Source: Thermoplasmata archaeon
Lineage (GTDB): Archaea > Thermoplasmatota > Thermoplasmata > Lutacidiplasmatales > UBA184
DNA: 64,000 bases
Reading direction: 5' to 3'
Assembly (NCBI GenBank): GCA_035622275.1
Contig: DASPVQ010000015.1
Location: 21,693 to 85,692 of the forward strand
Made by a program: the position numbers and the translations under genes. Below the pieces are notes generated by a model. That model was not told the origin of the DNA. It did no database searches and was given only the letters and a program-made list of their open reading frames with translations. Each line of letters opens with the position of its first letter. The first letter of the stretch is position 1. This document shows positions 1 through 6,927 of the stretch, piece after piece.

Positions 1-628
1 CGACGCTCGCGCCGAAGAGCGGGAGACCGGCGCGCCGCACGACCAGCGAGCGGCGGACCGCCTCGTCGACGAGGAGGCGGTTGAGCCCGCGGAAGCCGCC
101 GACGTGCTGGCGGTCGCCGATGCCGCCCGAGAGGCCCCAGGCCGCGTTGTCCCAGTTCCTCGGATCGAGGAAGATCGTGAACAGCCAGCTCAGGGTCGCA
201 GCGCACATCTCCGACATCCCATCGACCCCCCAGTCGAGCGGATTGACCAGGGCGACGTGCGACGGCAGGGCCGGCGGGGTGGGAACGCCCGGGTACTGGT
301 GGTGGTCGAGGACGACCACGGGGTGGGGGTGGCCACCGTACAGGTCGAGCCAGCTCGCGCCGGTGTCGGCGACGAGCACGGGGCTCGCGGTCGCCCGCAG
401 GAGCTCGGCCATCCGCTCCCGCTCGACGCCGGAAAGCGCGGTCGCCTGGGCCGCGTAGCCCAGGCGGGAGAACGCCCGAAGGATCGACGAGGCGCTCGCG
501 ATCCCGTCCGCGTCGTAGTGGTAGATGACGCGCCAGCGGCCGGGGTGGCCGAGGACGAGGCCGCGCGCGCGCTCGAACTCGGTCCGGTAGGCCGGATCGG
601 CGACGAAGCCGTCCGGGCCCGAAGGCAT
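1..628 (-). CDS. DHH-family phosphoesterase (archaeal RecJ-like), N-terminal part
   Basis: The gene runs off the left edge; about 209 N-terminal residues are visible. I translated the complement: the ATG at 628 overlaps the S15 stop codon as ATGA. The DHH motif I region appears as YDADGIASAS near residue 40 and the name-giving motif as VVLDHHQ near residue 109, followed by a short region with NPLDWG. DHH proteins use these Asp and His residues to bind Mn2+ and cleave phosphodiester bonds. Archaeal RecJ-like (GAN-type) nucleases belong to this family and often follow the S15 gene, as here. Whether the DHHA1 part is present cannot be seen, so nuclease versus other DHH activity is open. Confidence 0.8.
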   Translation of the reverse strand, partial: MPSGPDGFVADPAYRTEFERARGLVLGHPGRWRVIYHYDADGIASASSILRAFSRLGYAAQATALSGVERERMAELLRATASPVLVADTGASWLDLYGGHPHPVVVLDHHQYPGVPTPPALPSHVALVNPLDWGVDGMSEMCAATLSWLFTIFLDPRNWDNAAWGLSGGIGDRQHVGGFRGLNRLLVDEAVRRSLVVRRAGLPLFGASV

Positions 629-1083
629 CACTCCACCTGGAGCGCCGCCCCGGCGGCCGAGTACCGCCAGTCCTCGGGAAGGCGGTGCCGGCGCCGGTAG
701 TACCGCGCCAGGCGTCGGATCCGCGACTCCATCAGGGTCAGCCCCCGACGGTTCGACCGGTCCTTCGGGTGGGCTTGCAGGTGGCGCTGGAGATGGACGA
801 CGCGTTTCAGCAGCGCCTGGAGGTCGTCCGGGAGGTCGGGCGTGACCCCGTTCTCGCGCAGGAGCTGCGTCAGGCGCTTACCCGTGACGAGGCGGCTGAG
901 CGGCACGCCGTAGCTGTCGCGCAGCGTCTGCCCGATCAGCGCCGGGCCCGTGCCGGCCTTTGCGAGCTGGACGGACTGGGAGGTGACCTCCTCGGTCGTC
1001 GCGCTCACCCAGTCGGGCTTCGTGAGGGGGAACGGCCGGTGCGAGCCGGCACGACCCTTGTGGCCCGAGTGGATCCTCGACAT
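628..1083 (-). CDS. rps15: Small ribosomal subunit protein uS15 (archaeal S15P)
   Basis: A 151-residue protein beginning MSRIHSGHKGRAGSHRP, the typical N-terminal extension of archaeal and eukaryotic S15 (S13e). The S15 core follows, with basic helices such as HLQRHLQAHPKDRSNRRGL and a C-terminal RRLARYYRRRHRLP segment. It binds 16S rRNA in the small-subunit platform. An ATG five codons upstream is possible, but the family normally starts at MxRxHS and this ATG lies 30 nt from a TATA element. The stop overlaps the start of the DHH gene, so the two are translationally coupled. Confidence 0.95.
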   Translation of the reverse strand: MSRIHSGHKGRAGSHRPFPLTKPDWVSATTEEVTSQSVQLAKAGTGPALIGQTLRDSYGVPLSRLVTGKRLTQLLRENGVTPDLPDDLQALLKRVVHLQRHLQAHPKDRSNRRGLTLMESRIRRLARYYRRRHRLPEDWRYSAAGAALQVE

Positions 1084-1107
1084 GAGGGGTCCGCCCACCG
1101 GCGGGGC

Positions 1108-1117
1108 CTACTTAACG
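1108..1117 (-). promoter_or_regulatory. TATA box of rps15
   Basis: Reads CGTTAAGTAG on the minus strand, about 30 nt before the ATG at 1083. It is an isolated A/T-rich patch in GC-rich DNA. Confidence 0.55.
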
Positions 1118-1159
1118 GTTCTAGCGCGCCCGAGATCGCGCCGGCTCCGGGGGCGGATC

Positions 1160-1510
1160 TCAGGGGATCCGGTCGGTCTGCTGCTGGGCATCGACGAGGA
1201 ACTGCTTGCCGACCGCGGTGATCTGGTAGCGGGCCCGCGGTGCCGGCGCGGCGGCGCGGCCGCTCGCCGGGAAGTCGCCGCTGGCCCGGGCCTCGACCAT
1301 ACCGTTGCGCACGAGCAGGCCGAGTGCGAGCGGGATCTTCACGAGCCCCTTGTCGACGGCCCAGAAGTCGGAGAGCAGACGGTCGAGATCGGCGAGCTCG
1401 AGCGACTGCTCGCCCTTGCGCTCCTCGTTGATCGACTCGGCGCGGTTGAGCTGCTGCAGGATCGCGACGAGCGTCGCCCGGACCGGGTCCGGGGCGTCCC
1501 GGGATGGCAT
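1160..1510 (-). CDS. Small winged-helix-like protein, paralog of the gene at 1565-1900
   Basis: 116 residues. I do not recognise a named family. The pattern is N-terminal helices (LVAILQQLNRAESINE), a middle part with LGLLVRNGMVEA, and a C-terminal strand pair RYQITAVGKQFLVDAQ that resembles the wing and last helix of a winged-helix domain. The neighbouring protein has the same plan (VLKLLNRIEEE, LSVLVANGLARA, RYTITLEGKQLLLKEI), so the two are probably an ancient tandem duplication. No cysteines or membrane segments are seen. A DNA- or RNA-binding role is inferred only from the fold-like pattern. Its own TATA element lies 29 nt before the ATG. Confidence 0.7.
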   Translation of the reverse strand: MPSRDAPDPVRATLVAILQQLNRAESINEERKGEQSLELADLDRLLSDFWAVDKGLVKIPLALGLLVRNGMVEARASGDFPASGRAAAPAPRARYQITAVGKQFLVDAQQQTDRIP

Positions 1511-1535
1511 GCGCGTTAGCTACGCGGGCTTCCCC

Positions 1536-1545
1536 TACTTAAATC
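1536..1545 (-). promoter_or_regulatory. TATA box for the gene at 1160-1510
   Basis: The minus strand reads GATTTAAGTA, about 30 nt before the ATG at 1510. Confidence 0.55.
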
Positions 1546-1564
1546 GGGAGGAGGCGTCGAACGT

Positions 1565-1900
1565 CTAGACACGCCCGACGCGCTCGATCTCCTTGAGCAG
1601 TAGCTGCTTGCCCTCGAGGGTGATCGTGTATCGCTCGCCGACGATCCGGCCGCGGTCCCAGGCGTACTCGGGGTTGGTGATCGCGCGGGCGAGCCCGTTC
1701 GCGACGAGCACGCTCAAGGTCCGGTCGACGTCCTGGAGCGTGGCGTTCGCGACGCCGAGCCGCGGGAGCAGGTGAAGGACCTCCTCCCGCTCGAAGCCGT
1801 CCGCACCGCCGTGCTCCTCCTCGATCCGGTTCAGCAGCTTGAGGACCTCGACCATCTCGAGGTGGAACTCGCGCGCCTGCTCGTCCCCGGTCGCGGACAT
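1565..1900 (-). CDS. Small winged-helix-like protein, paralog of the gene at 1160-1510
   Basis: 111 residues with the same layout as its downstream neighbour: LKLLNRIEEEHGG near residue 20, a helical middle with a DRTLSVLVANGLARA stretch, and an ending of ERYTITLEGKQLLLKEIERVGRV. The two genes are in tandem on the minus strand, 54 nt apart. Because the second has its own TATA element they need not be co-transcribed. Function unknown; a small winged-helix regulator is the most natural reading. No clear TATA box was found at the usual distance before the ATG at 1900. Confidence 0.7.
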   Translation of the reverse strand: MSATGDEQAREFHLEMVEVLKLLNRIEEEHGGADGFEREEVLHLLPRLGVANATLQDVDRTLSVLVANGLARAITNPEYAWDRGRIVGERYTITLEGKQLLLKEIERVGRV

Positions 1901-1967
1901 CGGAGAGCGTTCGCGCGCTCCCCGCTCTTGAGGCTATGCGTCCACGGGCGCACCGGCGTCGGCCGTG

Positions 1968-1980
1968 GGTCTTTTAGACC
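1968..1980 (+). promoter_or_regulatory. TATA element inside a perfect inverted repeat
   Basis: GGTCT-TTT-AGACC: 5-bp arms around TTT. The centre is about 30 nt before the ATG at 2004, so it fits a TATA box. The symmetry could also make it an operator. Confidence 0.5.
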
Positions 1981-2003
1981 GGTCGAGCAGGTACCCTAGG
2001 GCC

Positions 2004-2312
2004 ATGACCTGCACCTGCCGCAACCCGGCCCGCTGCCCGGTCTGCAACCAGCCGGTCCGCGTGCCCCTCTCCAACCTGGAGAACCAGGCCGGAGGAGCGA
2101 TCCTGGTCGAGCGGTTCGCGCGGCGGGACTCGTCGACCAGCCGCGAGGGGCTCCGCCGCCTGATCGAGGGATGGGCGACGTGCCCGTCGTGCGGTCACAG
2201 CATCCACCACGAGCATTCGCGCTCGTGCGTCGCCGAGGCGCTCAGCGCCGCCGGCGTCCCGCTGAGCGAACGCGAGTCGATCCTCGCGAAGATCACGTTC
2301 CCCGAAGGCTGA
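2004..2312 (+). CDS. Small cysteine-rich, probably zinc-binding protein
   Basis: 102 residues. The N-terminus has closely spaced cysteines (MTCTCRNPARCPVC) and a second cluster TCPSCGHSIHHEHSRSC sits near residues 61-77. The CxxC pairs suggest one or two zinc knuckles. The C-terminal half (VAEALSAAGVPLSERESILAKI) looks helical. No family is recognised. The ATG at 2004 is preferred over one 13 codons upstream because it lies about 30 nt from the TATA element. The stop is 11 nt before trpS, so the two are probably co-transcribed. Confidence 0.65.
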   Translation: MTCTCRNPARCPVCNQPVRVPLSNLENQAGGAILVERFARRDSSTSREGLRRLIEGWATCPSCGHSIHHEHSRSCVAEALSAAGVPLSERESILAKITFPEG

Positions 2313-2323
2313 CCGGGGCCCGG

Positions 2324-3472
2324 ATGTCGCCGCCCGAGGAGTTCGTCGTCACCCCGTACGAGGTCAAGGGGAAGATCGACTACGACCGATTGCGCGAGCA
2401 GTTCGGCACCGAGCCGCTCACCCCGGAGCTGCTGGCGCGGATCCACCACCTCGCCGGCGGCGAGCTCCCGCCGCTCCTGACACGCGGCATCTACTACTCG
2501 CACCGGGACCTCGGGCCGCTCCTCGACGGCTACGCGCACGGCCAGCCGTTCTTCCTCTACTCGGGCCGGGGACCGTCGGGACCGCTGCACACCTCCCACC
2601 TCATCCAGTTCGACCTGTGCCTGTGGTTCCAGAAACGGCTCGGGCTCCCGATGTACCTCCAGATCACCGACGACGAGAAGTTCTGGGCGAGGAGCGGCCT
2701 CACGCGGGAGGAGACCGCCCGCTGGGGTCTCGAGAACCTCTACGACATCCTCGCGCTCGGCTTCGATCCGAAGCGCACGCACGTCTTCTTCGACTCGCGA
2801 TCGATCGCGGCGCTCTACCCCCTCGCGATCCGGGTGGCGCGCAAGATCACCTTCTCCAACGTGAAGGCGGTCTTCGGCTTCGTTCCGAGCACCAACATCG
2901 GCCTCGTCTTCTACACCGCGCTCCAGTCGGTGCCGTGCTTCTGGCCCTCGTGGGCGGAGGGACGCAGCGTGCCGTGCCTCGTGCCGTGCGGTATCGACCA
3001 GGACCCGCACTTCCGGCTCACCCGGGACATCGCCGAGGGCCTCGGCTACCCGAAGCCCGCGCTCCTGCATTCCAAGATGGTCCCCGGCCTGCTCGGCGAG
3101 GGGGCGATGAGCACGACCGGCGCCCGGGCGGACGACGCCCTCTTCCTCAACGACCCGCCCCCGGAGGTCGAGCGCAAGCTCCGCAACGCCTTCACCGGCG
3201 GAAGGGCGACCGTCGAGGAACAGCGACGCGAGGGAGCGACCCCCGAGATCTGTTCGATCTGGGCGCTGTGGCGGACGCGCTTTGCCGAGTCGGACGCCCA
3301 CTTCCAGGAGATCACGCGGACCTGTCGATCGGGCGAGCTCCTCTGCGGGGACTGCAAGGGCCAGCTGATCGAGCGGGTCCACCGCTTCTTCGAGCAGCAC
3401 GCGGCGGCGCGCGATAAGGCGAAGGAGTGGGCCGAATCGGTGATCGTCACGAGCGCGCCGAAGCCGATCTAG
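2324..3472 (+). CDS. trpS: Tryptophan--tRNA ligase, archaeal/eukaryotic type
   Basis: 382 residues. A class I aminoacyl-tRNA synthetase that charges tRNA-Trp in the cytosol. The HIGH-equivalent is PSGPLHTSH near residue 90. The Trp-pocket region ITDDEKFW and the archaeal signature VPCGIDQDPHFRLTRDIAEG are clear. The KMSKS-equivalent reads GAMSTT, with alanine in place of the first lysine. The start at 2324 gives a normal N-terminus (MSPPEEFVVTPYEVKGKIDYDRL) typical of archaeal TrpRS. The stop codon shares CTAG with the convergent TPR gene. Confidence 0.95.
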   Translation: MSPPEEFVVTPYEVKGKIDYDRLREQFGTEPLTPELLARIHHLAGGELPPLLTRGIYYSHRDLGPLLDGYAHGQPFFLYSGRGPSGPLHTSHLIQFDLCLWFQKRLGLPMYLQITDDEKFWARSGLTREETARWGLENLYDILALGFDPKRTHVFFDSRSIAALYPLAIRVARKITFSNVKAVFGFVPSTNIGLVFYTALQSVPCFWPSWAEGRSVPCLVPCGIDQDPHFRLTRDIAEGLGYPKPALLHSKMVPGLLGEGAMSTTGARADDALFLNDPPPEVERKLRNAFTGGRATVEEQRREGATPEICSIWALWRTRFAESDAHFQEITRTCRSGELLCGDCKGQLIERVHRFFEQHAAARDKAKEWAESVIVTSAPKPI

Positions 3473-4230
3473 CGGATCTCGGGCCGTCCCTCGTCCGGCG
3501 CGTCCGGACGCACGAGCGGGCGCTTCGGCCGCTCGGGCCCCTCGATCGGGGTCGTCGGGGGCTCGGGCACGCCGGCGCCCTGGACGGCCGTGAGCAGCTT
3601 GAGCATCGGGCGGAAGAGCGAGCGCGAGGCGCGCTCGGGGTCGAGGGTGTAGGCCCGATCGTAGGCCGCGATCGCTTCCTCCTCCTCGCCGAGCGTGAGG
3701 AGGCTCAACGCGAGCTCGAGCCAGCTCTTCGCCTCGCGGCCCCCCTCGCGCTGCGCGCTCTCGTCGACGTGGTCCTCGCCGAGCGCGCGACCGCCCGCGC
3801 GCAGCGCGGCGTCCTGGCTCGGCTCGGCCCGCGACAGCACGAGCGCCCGCTCGAAGGCGGCGGCGGCCCCGGTCTCGTCGCCGGACTCGGCGAGCGCGAC
3901 GCCGAGCCGGTGCCAAGCGACCATGTCGCCCGGCGCCAGCGCGACCGCCCGCCGGTAGGCGAGCGCGGCGGCGCTCCACTCCTCGCGCAGGGAGCGCGCC
4001 ACCCCGAGGTGGAACCACGCCTCCGCGTTCTGGGGGTCGAGCGCGATCGCGCGCGAGAGGGCCCCCTCCGCCTCCCGCGCCTGGCCAAGGTGGGCGAGGC
4101 AGATCCCGTAGTACGACCAGGCGCCCGAGTGGTCGGGGTGCTCCCGGACCTCGTCTCGGAACTCCTGCTCGGCGAGGTCGAACTCGCGCCGCCCGAAGTG
4201 CTGGACTCCACTGTCGAAGCGCTCGGACAC
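3469..4230 (-). CDS. Tetratricopeptide-repeat protein
   Basis: About 253 residues. At least four TPR units are visible, for example HSGAWSYYGICLAHLGQAREA, NAEAWFHLGVARSLREEW and DMVAWHRLGVALAESGDE, and a further one after residue 160 (KSWLELALSLLTLGEEEEAI). TPR solenoids mediate protein-protein contacts; no catalytic domain is present and the partner is unknown. There is no ATG start. I chose the GTG at 4230 (VSERFDSGVQHFG), which begins just before the first repeat; a TTG at 4266 would add 12 basic, Ala-rich residues. The C-terminal 45 residues are Pro-rich and probably disordered. Confidence 0.8.
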   Translation of the reverse strand: MSERFDSGVQHFGRREFDLAEQEFRDEVREHPDHSGAWSYYGICLAHLGQAREAEGALSRAIALDPQNAEAWFHLGVARSLREEWSAAALAYRRAVALAPGDMVAWHRLGVALAESGDETGAAAAFERALVLSRAEPSQDAALRAGGRALGEDHVDESAQREGGREAKSWLELALSLLTLGEEEEAIAAYDRAYTLDPERASRSLFRPMLKLLTAVQGAGVPEPPTTPIEGPERPKRPLVRPDAPDEGRPEIR

Positions 4231-4334
4231 GGGCCGCTCGCGGGCGGCAGGCGCCCGGCGGGCCAAAAGCGTGACGGCACAGCCGCACCGCGCTCCGGGC
4301 CACCGGCGTGCGTCATCGTCGCGCGGGGCCGCGG

Positions 4335-4343
4335 TCTTTATAT
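4335..4343. promoter_or_regulatory. Strong TATA element in the TPR/ssb divergent region
   Basis: TCTTTATAT is the best TATA match in this region but is about 145 nt before the ssb start and about 105 nt before the GTG of the TPR gene. It would therefore give a long leader to either gene. A weaker candidate, CGCAAAACG at about 4456-4464, lies nearer ssb. Confidence 0.4.
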
Positions 4344-4484
4344 CCGCGGTCCGGTCCCGCTACCTGAGGAATCCGCGAGCCCAGCCAGTTCGAGCGTCCC
4401 GCCCGTCTTTTCTCGACGAGTGTTCGCACGGATAGTCGAGCCCCGATTCCCTCCGCAAAACGCGAACCGAGAAGGCGACGAGCG

Positions 4485-4976
4485 ATGGTAGACAAACCCC
4501 TGACGAAAGTGCGCGACCTGACGCCGAATTCGAAGCAAGTGAACGTCCTCGCGAAGGTCTTGAGCGTGGGCGAGCCGAAGGAGGTCATGGGCAAGTTCGG
4601 CGACCCGAGGAAAGTGTGCGAGGCGGTCGTCGGCGACGACACCGCCGTGATCACGCTCTCCCTCTGGAACGAGCAGATCGGGACGATCGCCAAGGACGAG
4701 GTCGTCCTCGTCGACAACGGCTACGTCTCCCTCGTGCGCGGCCACATGCGCCTCAACGTCGGACGCTACGGCAACCTGTCGAAGTCGACCGAGGCAATCG
4801 CCGAGGTCAACAACTCCCTCGACATGAGCCAGCAGGAGTTCGAGAGCGAGCGTCGGAGCTTCGGCGGCGGCTTCCGCGACCGCGGCGGCGGCGGCTACGG
4901 CGGCCGCAGCTACTCCGGCGGTGGCGGGAGCGGCGGCGGGAGCCGCGAGCGCTCGGACAACTACAAGCGCTACTAG
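4485..4976 (+). CDS. ssb: Single-stranded DNA-binding protein, single OB fold with Gly-rich tail
   Basis: 163 residues. Residues 1-115 form one OB fold of the archaeal SSB/RPA type: NVLAKVLSVGEPKEV, VCEAVVGDDTAVITLSLWNEQI, EVVLVDNGYVSLVRGHMRLNVGRYGNL. Residues 125-163 are Gly/Ser/Arg-rich and end SDNYKRY, like the flexible interaction tails of crenarchaeal and bacterial SSBs. It should protect ssDNA in replication and repair. It is monocistronic, with a long upstream region (4344-4484) unlike the leaderless neighbours. Confidence 0.9.
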   Translation: MVDKPLTKVRDLTPNSKQVNVLAKVLSVGEPKEVMGKFGDPRKVCEAVVGDDTAVITLSLWNEQIGTIAKDEVVLVDNGYVSLVRGHMRLNVGRYGNLSKSTEAIAEVNNSLDMSQQEFESERRSFGGGFRDRGGGGYGGRSYSGGGGSGGGSRERSDNYKRY

Positions 4977-5052
4977 GCCCGGTCGCCCCACGGCGCGCCG
5001 GTCGAACCCTTTCCCCCCGGCCGGGGGCGCGGCGCGCGCCCCGCCGCATCTG

Positions 5053-5060
5053 ATTAAATA
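5053..5060 (+). promoter_or_regulatory. TATA box of the thioredoxin-like/RAM gene
   Basis: ATTAAATA, about 30 nt before the ATG at 5088: a near-consensus archaeal TATA element. Confidence 0.65.
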
Positions 5061-5087
5061 GACCGCTCCGCTTGGGCCGACCCACCG

Positions 5088-5783
5088 ATGGCCGACGACG
5101 ACCGGACCCTCGCGCTCTACGTGAAGTCGAAGCGGGCGGTCACCTCGTTCTACCACGCCCCGAGCTCGACCCCGTACGCGCACGATGCGCCGACCTCCAA
5201 CGTGCCGGGGCCCTATCCGACGACCGCGGGCCCGGCGGGCGCGGAGTACGACACCCGGGCGGACGAGCCGGTCCATTTCCTCTCCGACGACCAGGCCCGA
5301 TGCGTCGCGCTCGTCGAGGAGCTCGCGGCCCGGCGGGGCTACACGACGCACGTCGTCGACATCGAGAAGGTCGGTCGCGTCGAGCGCCTGATCGCCGAGC
5401 ACCTGCGCGGGGTCCAGCACTTCCCCGTGCTGATCAGCCCGAAGGGCGGGCGCCTCGAGGGCTGCGACGCGTTCACGGAGGAGAACCTGGCTGCGCTGAT
5501 GCCGACCGAGCTCAAGGGCGTCCGCGCGTTCTCCTACATCAAGGTCCGCGGCGGCGACCTCGACCGGATCCGGCACCTCCTCGAGAACCTGAACGAGGTC
5601 AAGGAGCTGCACTTCCTCACCGGTGACTGGGACGTCGTCGTCGTCCTCGACTTCGCCCCCGGCGCCGGCGGCAAGCGCACCGTGCTCGACTTCGTCACCG
5701 AGCGGATCCGCGGGATCCCCGAGGTGCTCGACACCTCGACGGTCGTGCCCGAGTTCTCCGTCACGAAGTTCCCCCTCCCCTAG
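5088..5783 (+). CDS. Fusion of a thioredoxin-like domain with an Lrp/AsnC ligand-binding (RAM) domain
   Basis: 231 residues. Residues 1-60 look disordered and Pro-rich. Residues 61-140 fit a thioredoxin/glutaredoxin-like fold: strand VHFLSD, a helix RCVALVEELAARRG, strand THVVDIEK, then FPVLISPKGGRLEGCDAF with the cis-Pro position kept. The usual CxxC is reduced to a single Cys in DDQARC. Residues 147-231 match the RAM domain (FSYIKVRGGDLDRIRHLLEN, TGDWDVVVVLDF, GIPEVLDTSTVVPEF). There is no helix-turn-helix, so it is not a classical Lrp regulator. It may sense a small metabolite or a thiol state; this is inference. Confidence 0.75.
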   Translation: MADDDRTLALYVKSKRAVTSFYHAPSSTPYAHDAPTSNVPGPYPTTAGPAGAEYDTRADEPVHFLSDDQARCVALVEELAARRGYTTHVVDIEKVGRVERLIAEHLRGVQHFPVLISPKGGRLEGCDAFTEENLAALMPTELKGVRAFSYIKVRGGDLDRIRHLLENLNEVKELHFLTGDWDVVVVLDFAPGAGGKRTVLDFVTERIRGIPEVLDTSTVVPEFSVTKFPLP

Positions 5784-5807
5784 CCTCGGGCGCCGACGGG
5801 CCTCGCG

Positions 5808-6125
5808 TCAGGGTCGGCGGGCGTCTCGCGTCGCGCGGACGCGGGCCGCCGCGAGATCCGACCGGGGCGCGGAGGGCGAGAAGATGCGGGCGAGCCCCTC
5901 CGCGATGAAGCGGTGGGCCTCCTGTCCCTTGGAGGTCAGCGCGATCCGGCCGTCGCCGGTCGGCGTGCCGGCGACCAGACCGAGCCGCAGCAGGAGGTCG
6001 AGGTAGCGCTGGAAGACCGTGTAGTTGAGGCCGGCCCGCTGCTGCAGCGGTGTCTTCAACAGGGGACCTGCCGCGAGCGCCTCGAGGAGCCGACCGACGA
6101 CGAACAGGTCGGGCCGCTCGGTCAT
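5808..6125 (-). CDS. Winged-helix DNA-binding protein
   Basis: 105 residues. The body is a winged helix: LFVVGRLLEALAAGPLLKT, recognition region RAGLNYTVFQRYLDLLLRLGLV, wing TPTGDGRIALTSKGQEA, then a helix and a basic tail. This resembles the PadR/DUF4364-like small archaeal regulators; the exact family is uncertain. The ATG at 6125 overlaps the stop of the upstream membrane protein gene (ATGA), so the two are translated as a pair. A role in regulating or responding to its membrane partner is inferred from that coupling only. Confidence 0.8.
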   Translation of the reverse strand: MTERPDLFVVGRLLEALAAGPLLKTPLQQRAGLNYTVFQRYLDLLLRLGLVAGTPTGDGRIALTSKGQEAHRFIAEGLARIFSPSAPRSDLAAARVRATRDARRP

Positions 6126-6850
6126 GGGGTGGGGCCGGTCCCGACGAACCGCCAGAAGAACTCCGCTTCGAGCTCGCCGAGCTCGCGCGATTCCCGCTCG
6201 AGCAGCGCCTGGTCGGCCTCCAGCCACTGCTTCGCCCCGCGGTAGAGGGGCCAGAGCACGGCGAGGGAGGCCACGGCGGCCGCGCCGGCCACCGCGAGGA
6301 ACGCGACCGGCAGGCTGGCGGCCAGGGCGTAGGCTCCCGCGACCCCCGCGATGATCTGGCCGAGGGAGAGCAGCCCCAGGGCGAGGGGAACGAACGACCA
6401 CTCGGCGTCCCGGCCGGCGCGCGCGAGGAGCTCCTGGGCGCGTCGGATCGACTCGATCCAGGGGGTCGTCTCCTCCGCGGCCGGTGCGTCGGCCGGCCCG
6501 GTCCCTCGTCTTCGGGCCGGGGTCCCGCGCCGCCCGAGCACGACCTCGCGCACCGCGAGGCCGAGGAGCGCCACGGCGGGCGCGAACGCGACGAACGGGC
6601 CCCACTCGGGGGGCATCGAGCTCGTCGACGTCCCGGCAGCGCCGGTGGTGGTCGTCACGACGGAGACGTACAGGTCGATCAGGCTGAGCGCGGCATCGCC
6701 GAGGGCGACGGCGAACAGGAACGCCCAGGCGAACGTGGAGAAGCGCCGGCTCCGCTGCGCGTGGCGCGTCACGCGGTCGTCGACCTCCTGGAGCTGGGCC
6801 TGCGCGGCCGCGACCGAGGCGGCGGCGCGGGACTCCGAGGGGCCCGTCAC
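6122..6850 (-). CDS. Four-helix membrane protein paired with a winged-helix protein
   Basis: 242 residues. The first 35 residues form an amphipathic helix with heptad-like spacing (SVAAAQAQLQEVDDRVTRHAQ). Four hydrophobic segments follow: about 38-62, 83-105, 150-175 and 180-203, with an extracellular-type Thr/Ser-rich loop after the first. The C-terminus (WLEADQALLERESRELGELEAEFFW) looks coiled-coil and cytoplasmic. No known family is recognised. It overlaps the winged-helix gene by 4 nt. A weak TATA-like GAGGTAAGGT lies near 6878. Confidence 0.75.
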   Translation of the reverse strand: MTGPSESRAAASVAAAQAQLQEVDDRVTRHAQRSRRFSTFAWAFLFAVALGDAALSLIDLYVSVVTTTTGAAGTSTSSMPPEWGPFVAFAPAVALLGLAVREVVLGRRGTPARRRGTGPADAPAAEETTPWIESIRRAQELLARAGRDAEWSFVPLALGLLSLGQIIAGVAGAYALAASLPVAFLAVAGAAAVASLAVLWPLYRGAKQWLEADQALLERESRELGELEAEFFWRFVGTGPTP

Positions 6851-6927
6851 GGCCGTGGCACGGGGGCCACGGACCTTACCTCTTCCTCCGCGCCGGTCCG
6901 TCTCCGCCGCGCCCCCGGCGGACGGGG

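Noticed and set aside
104..700. Long plus-strand reading frame opposite the DHH and S15 genes
   Set aside because: It is antisense to two recognisable conserved genes, and its composition (Arg/Gly/Val-rich) is that of a GC-rich shadow frame.
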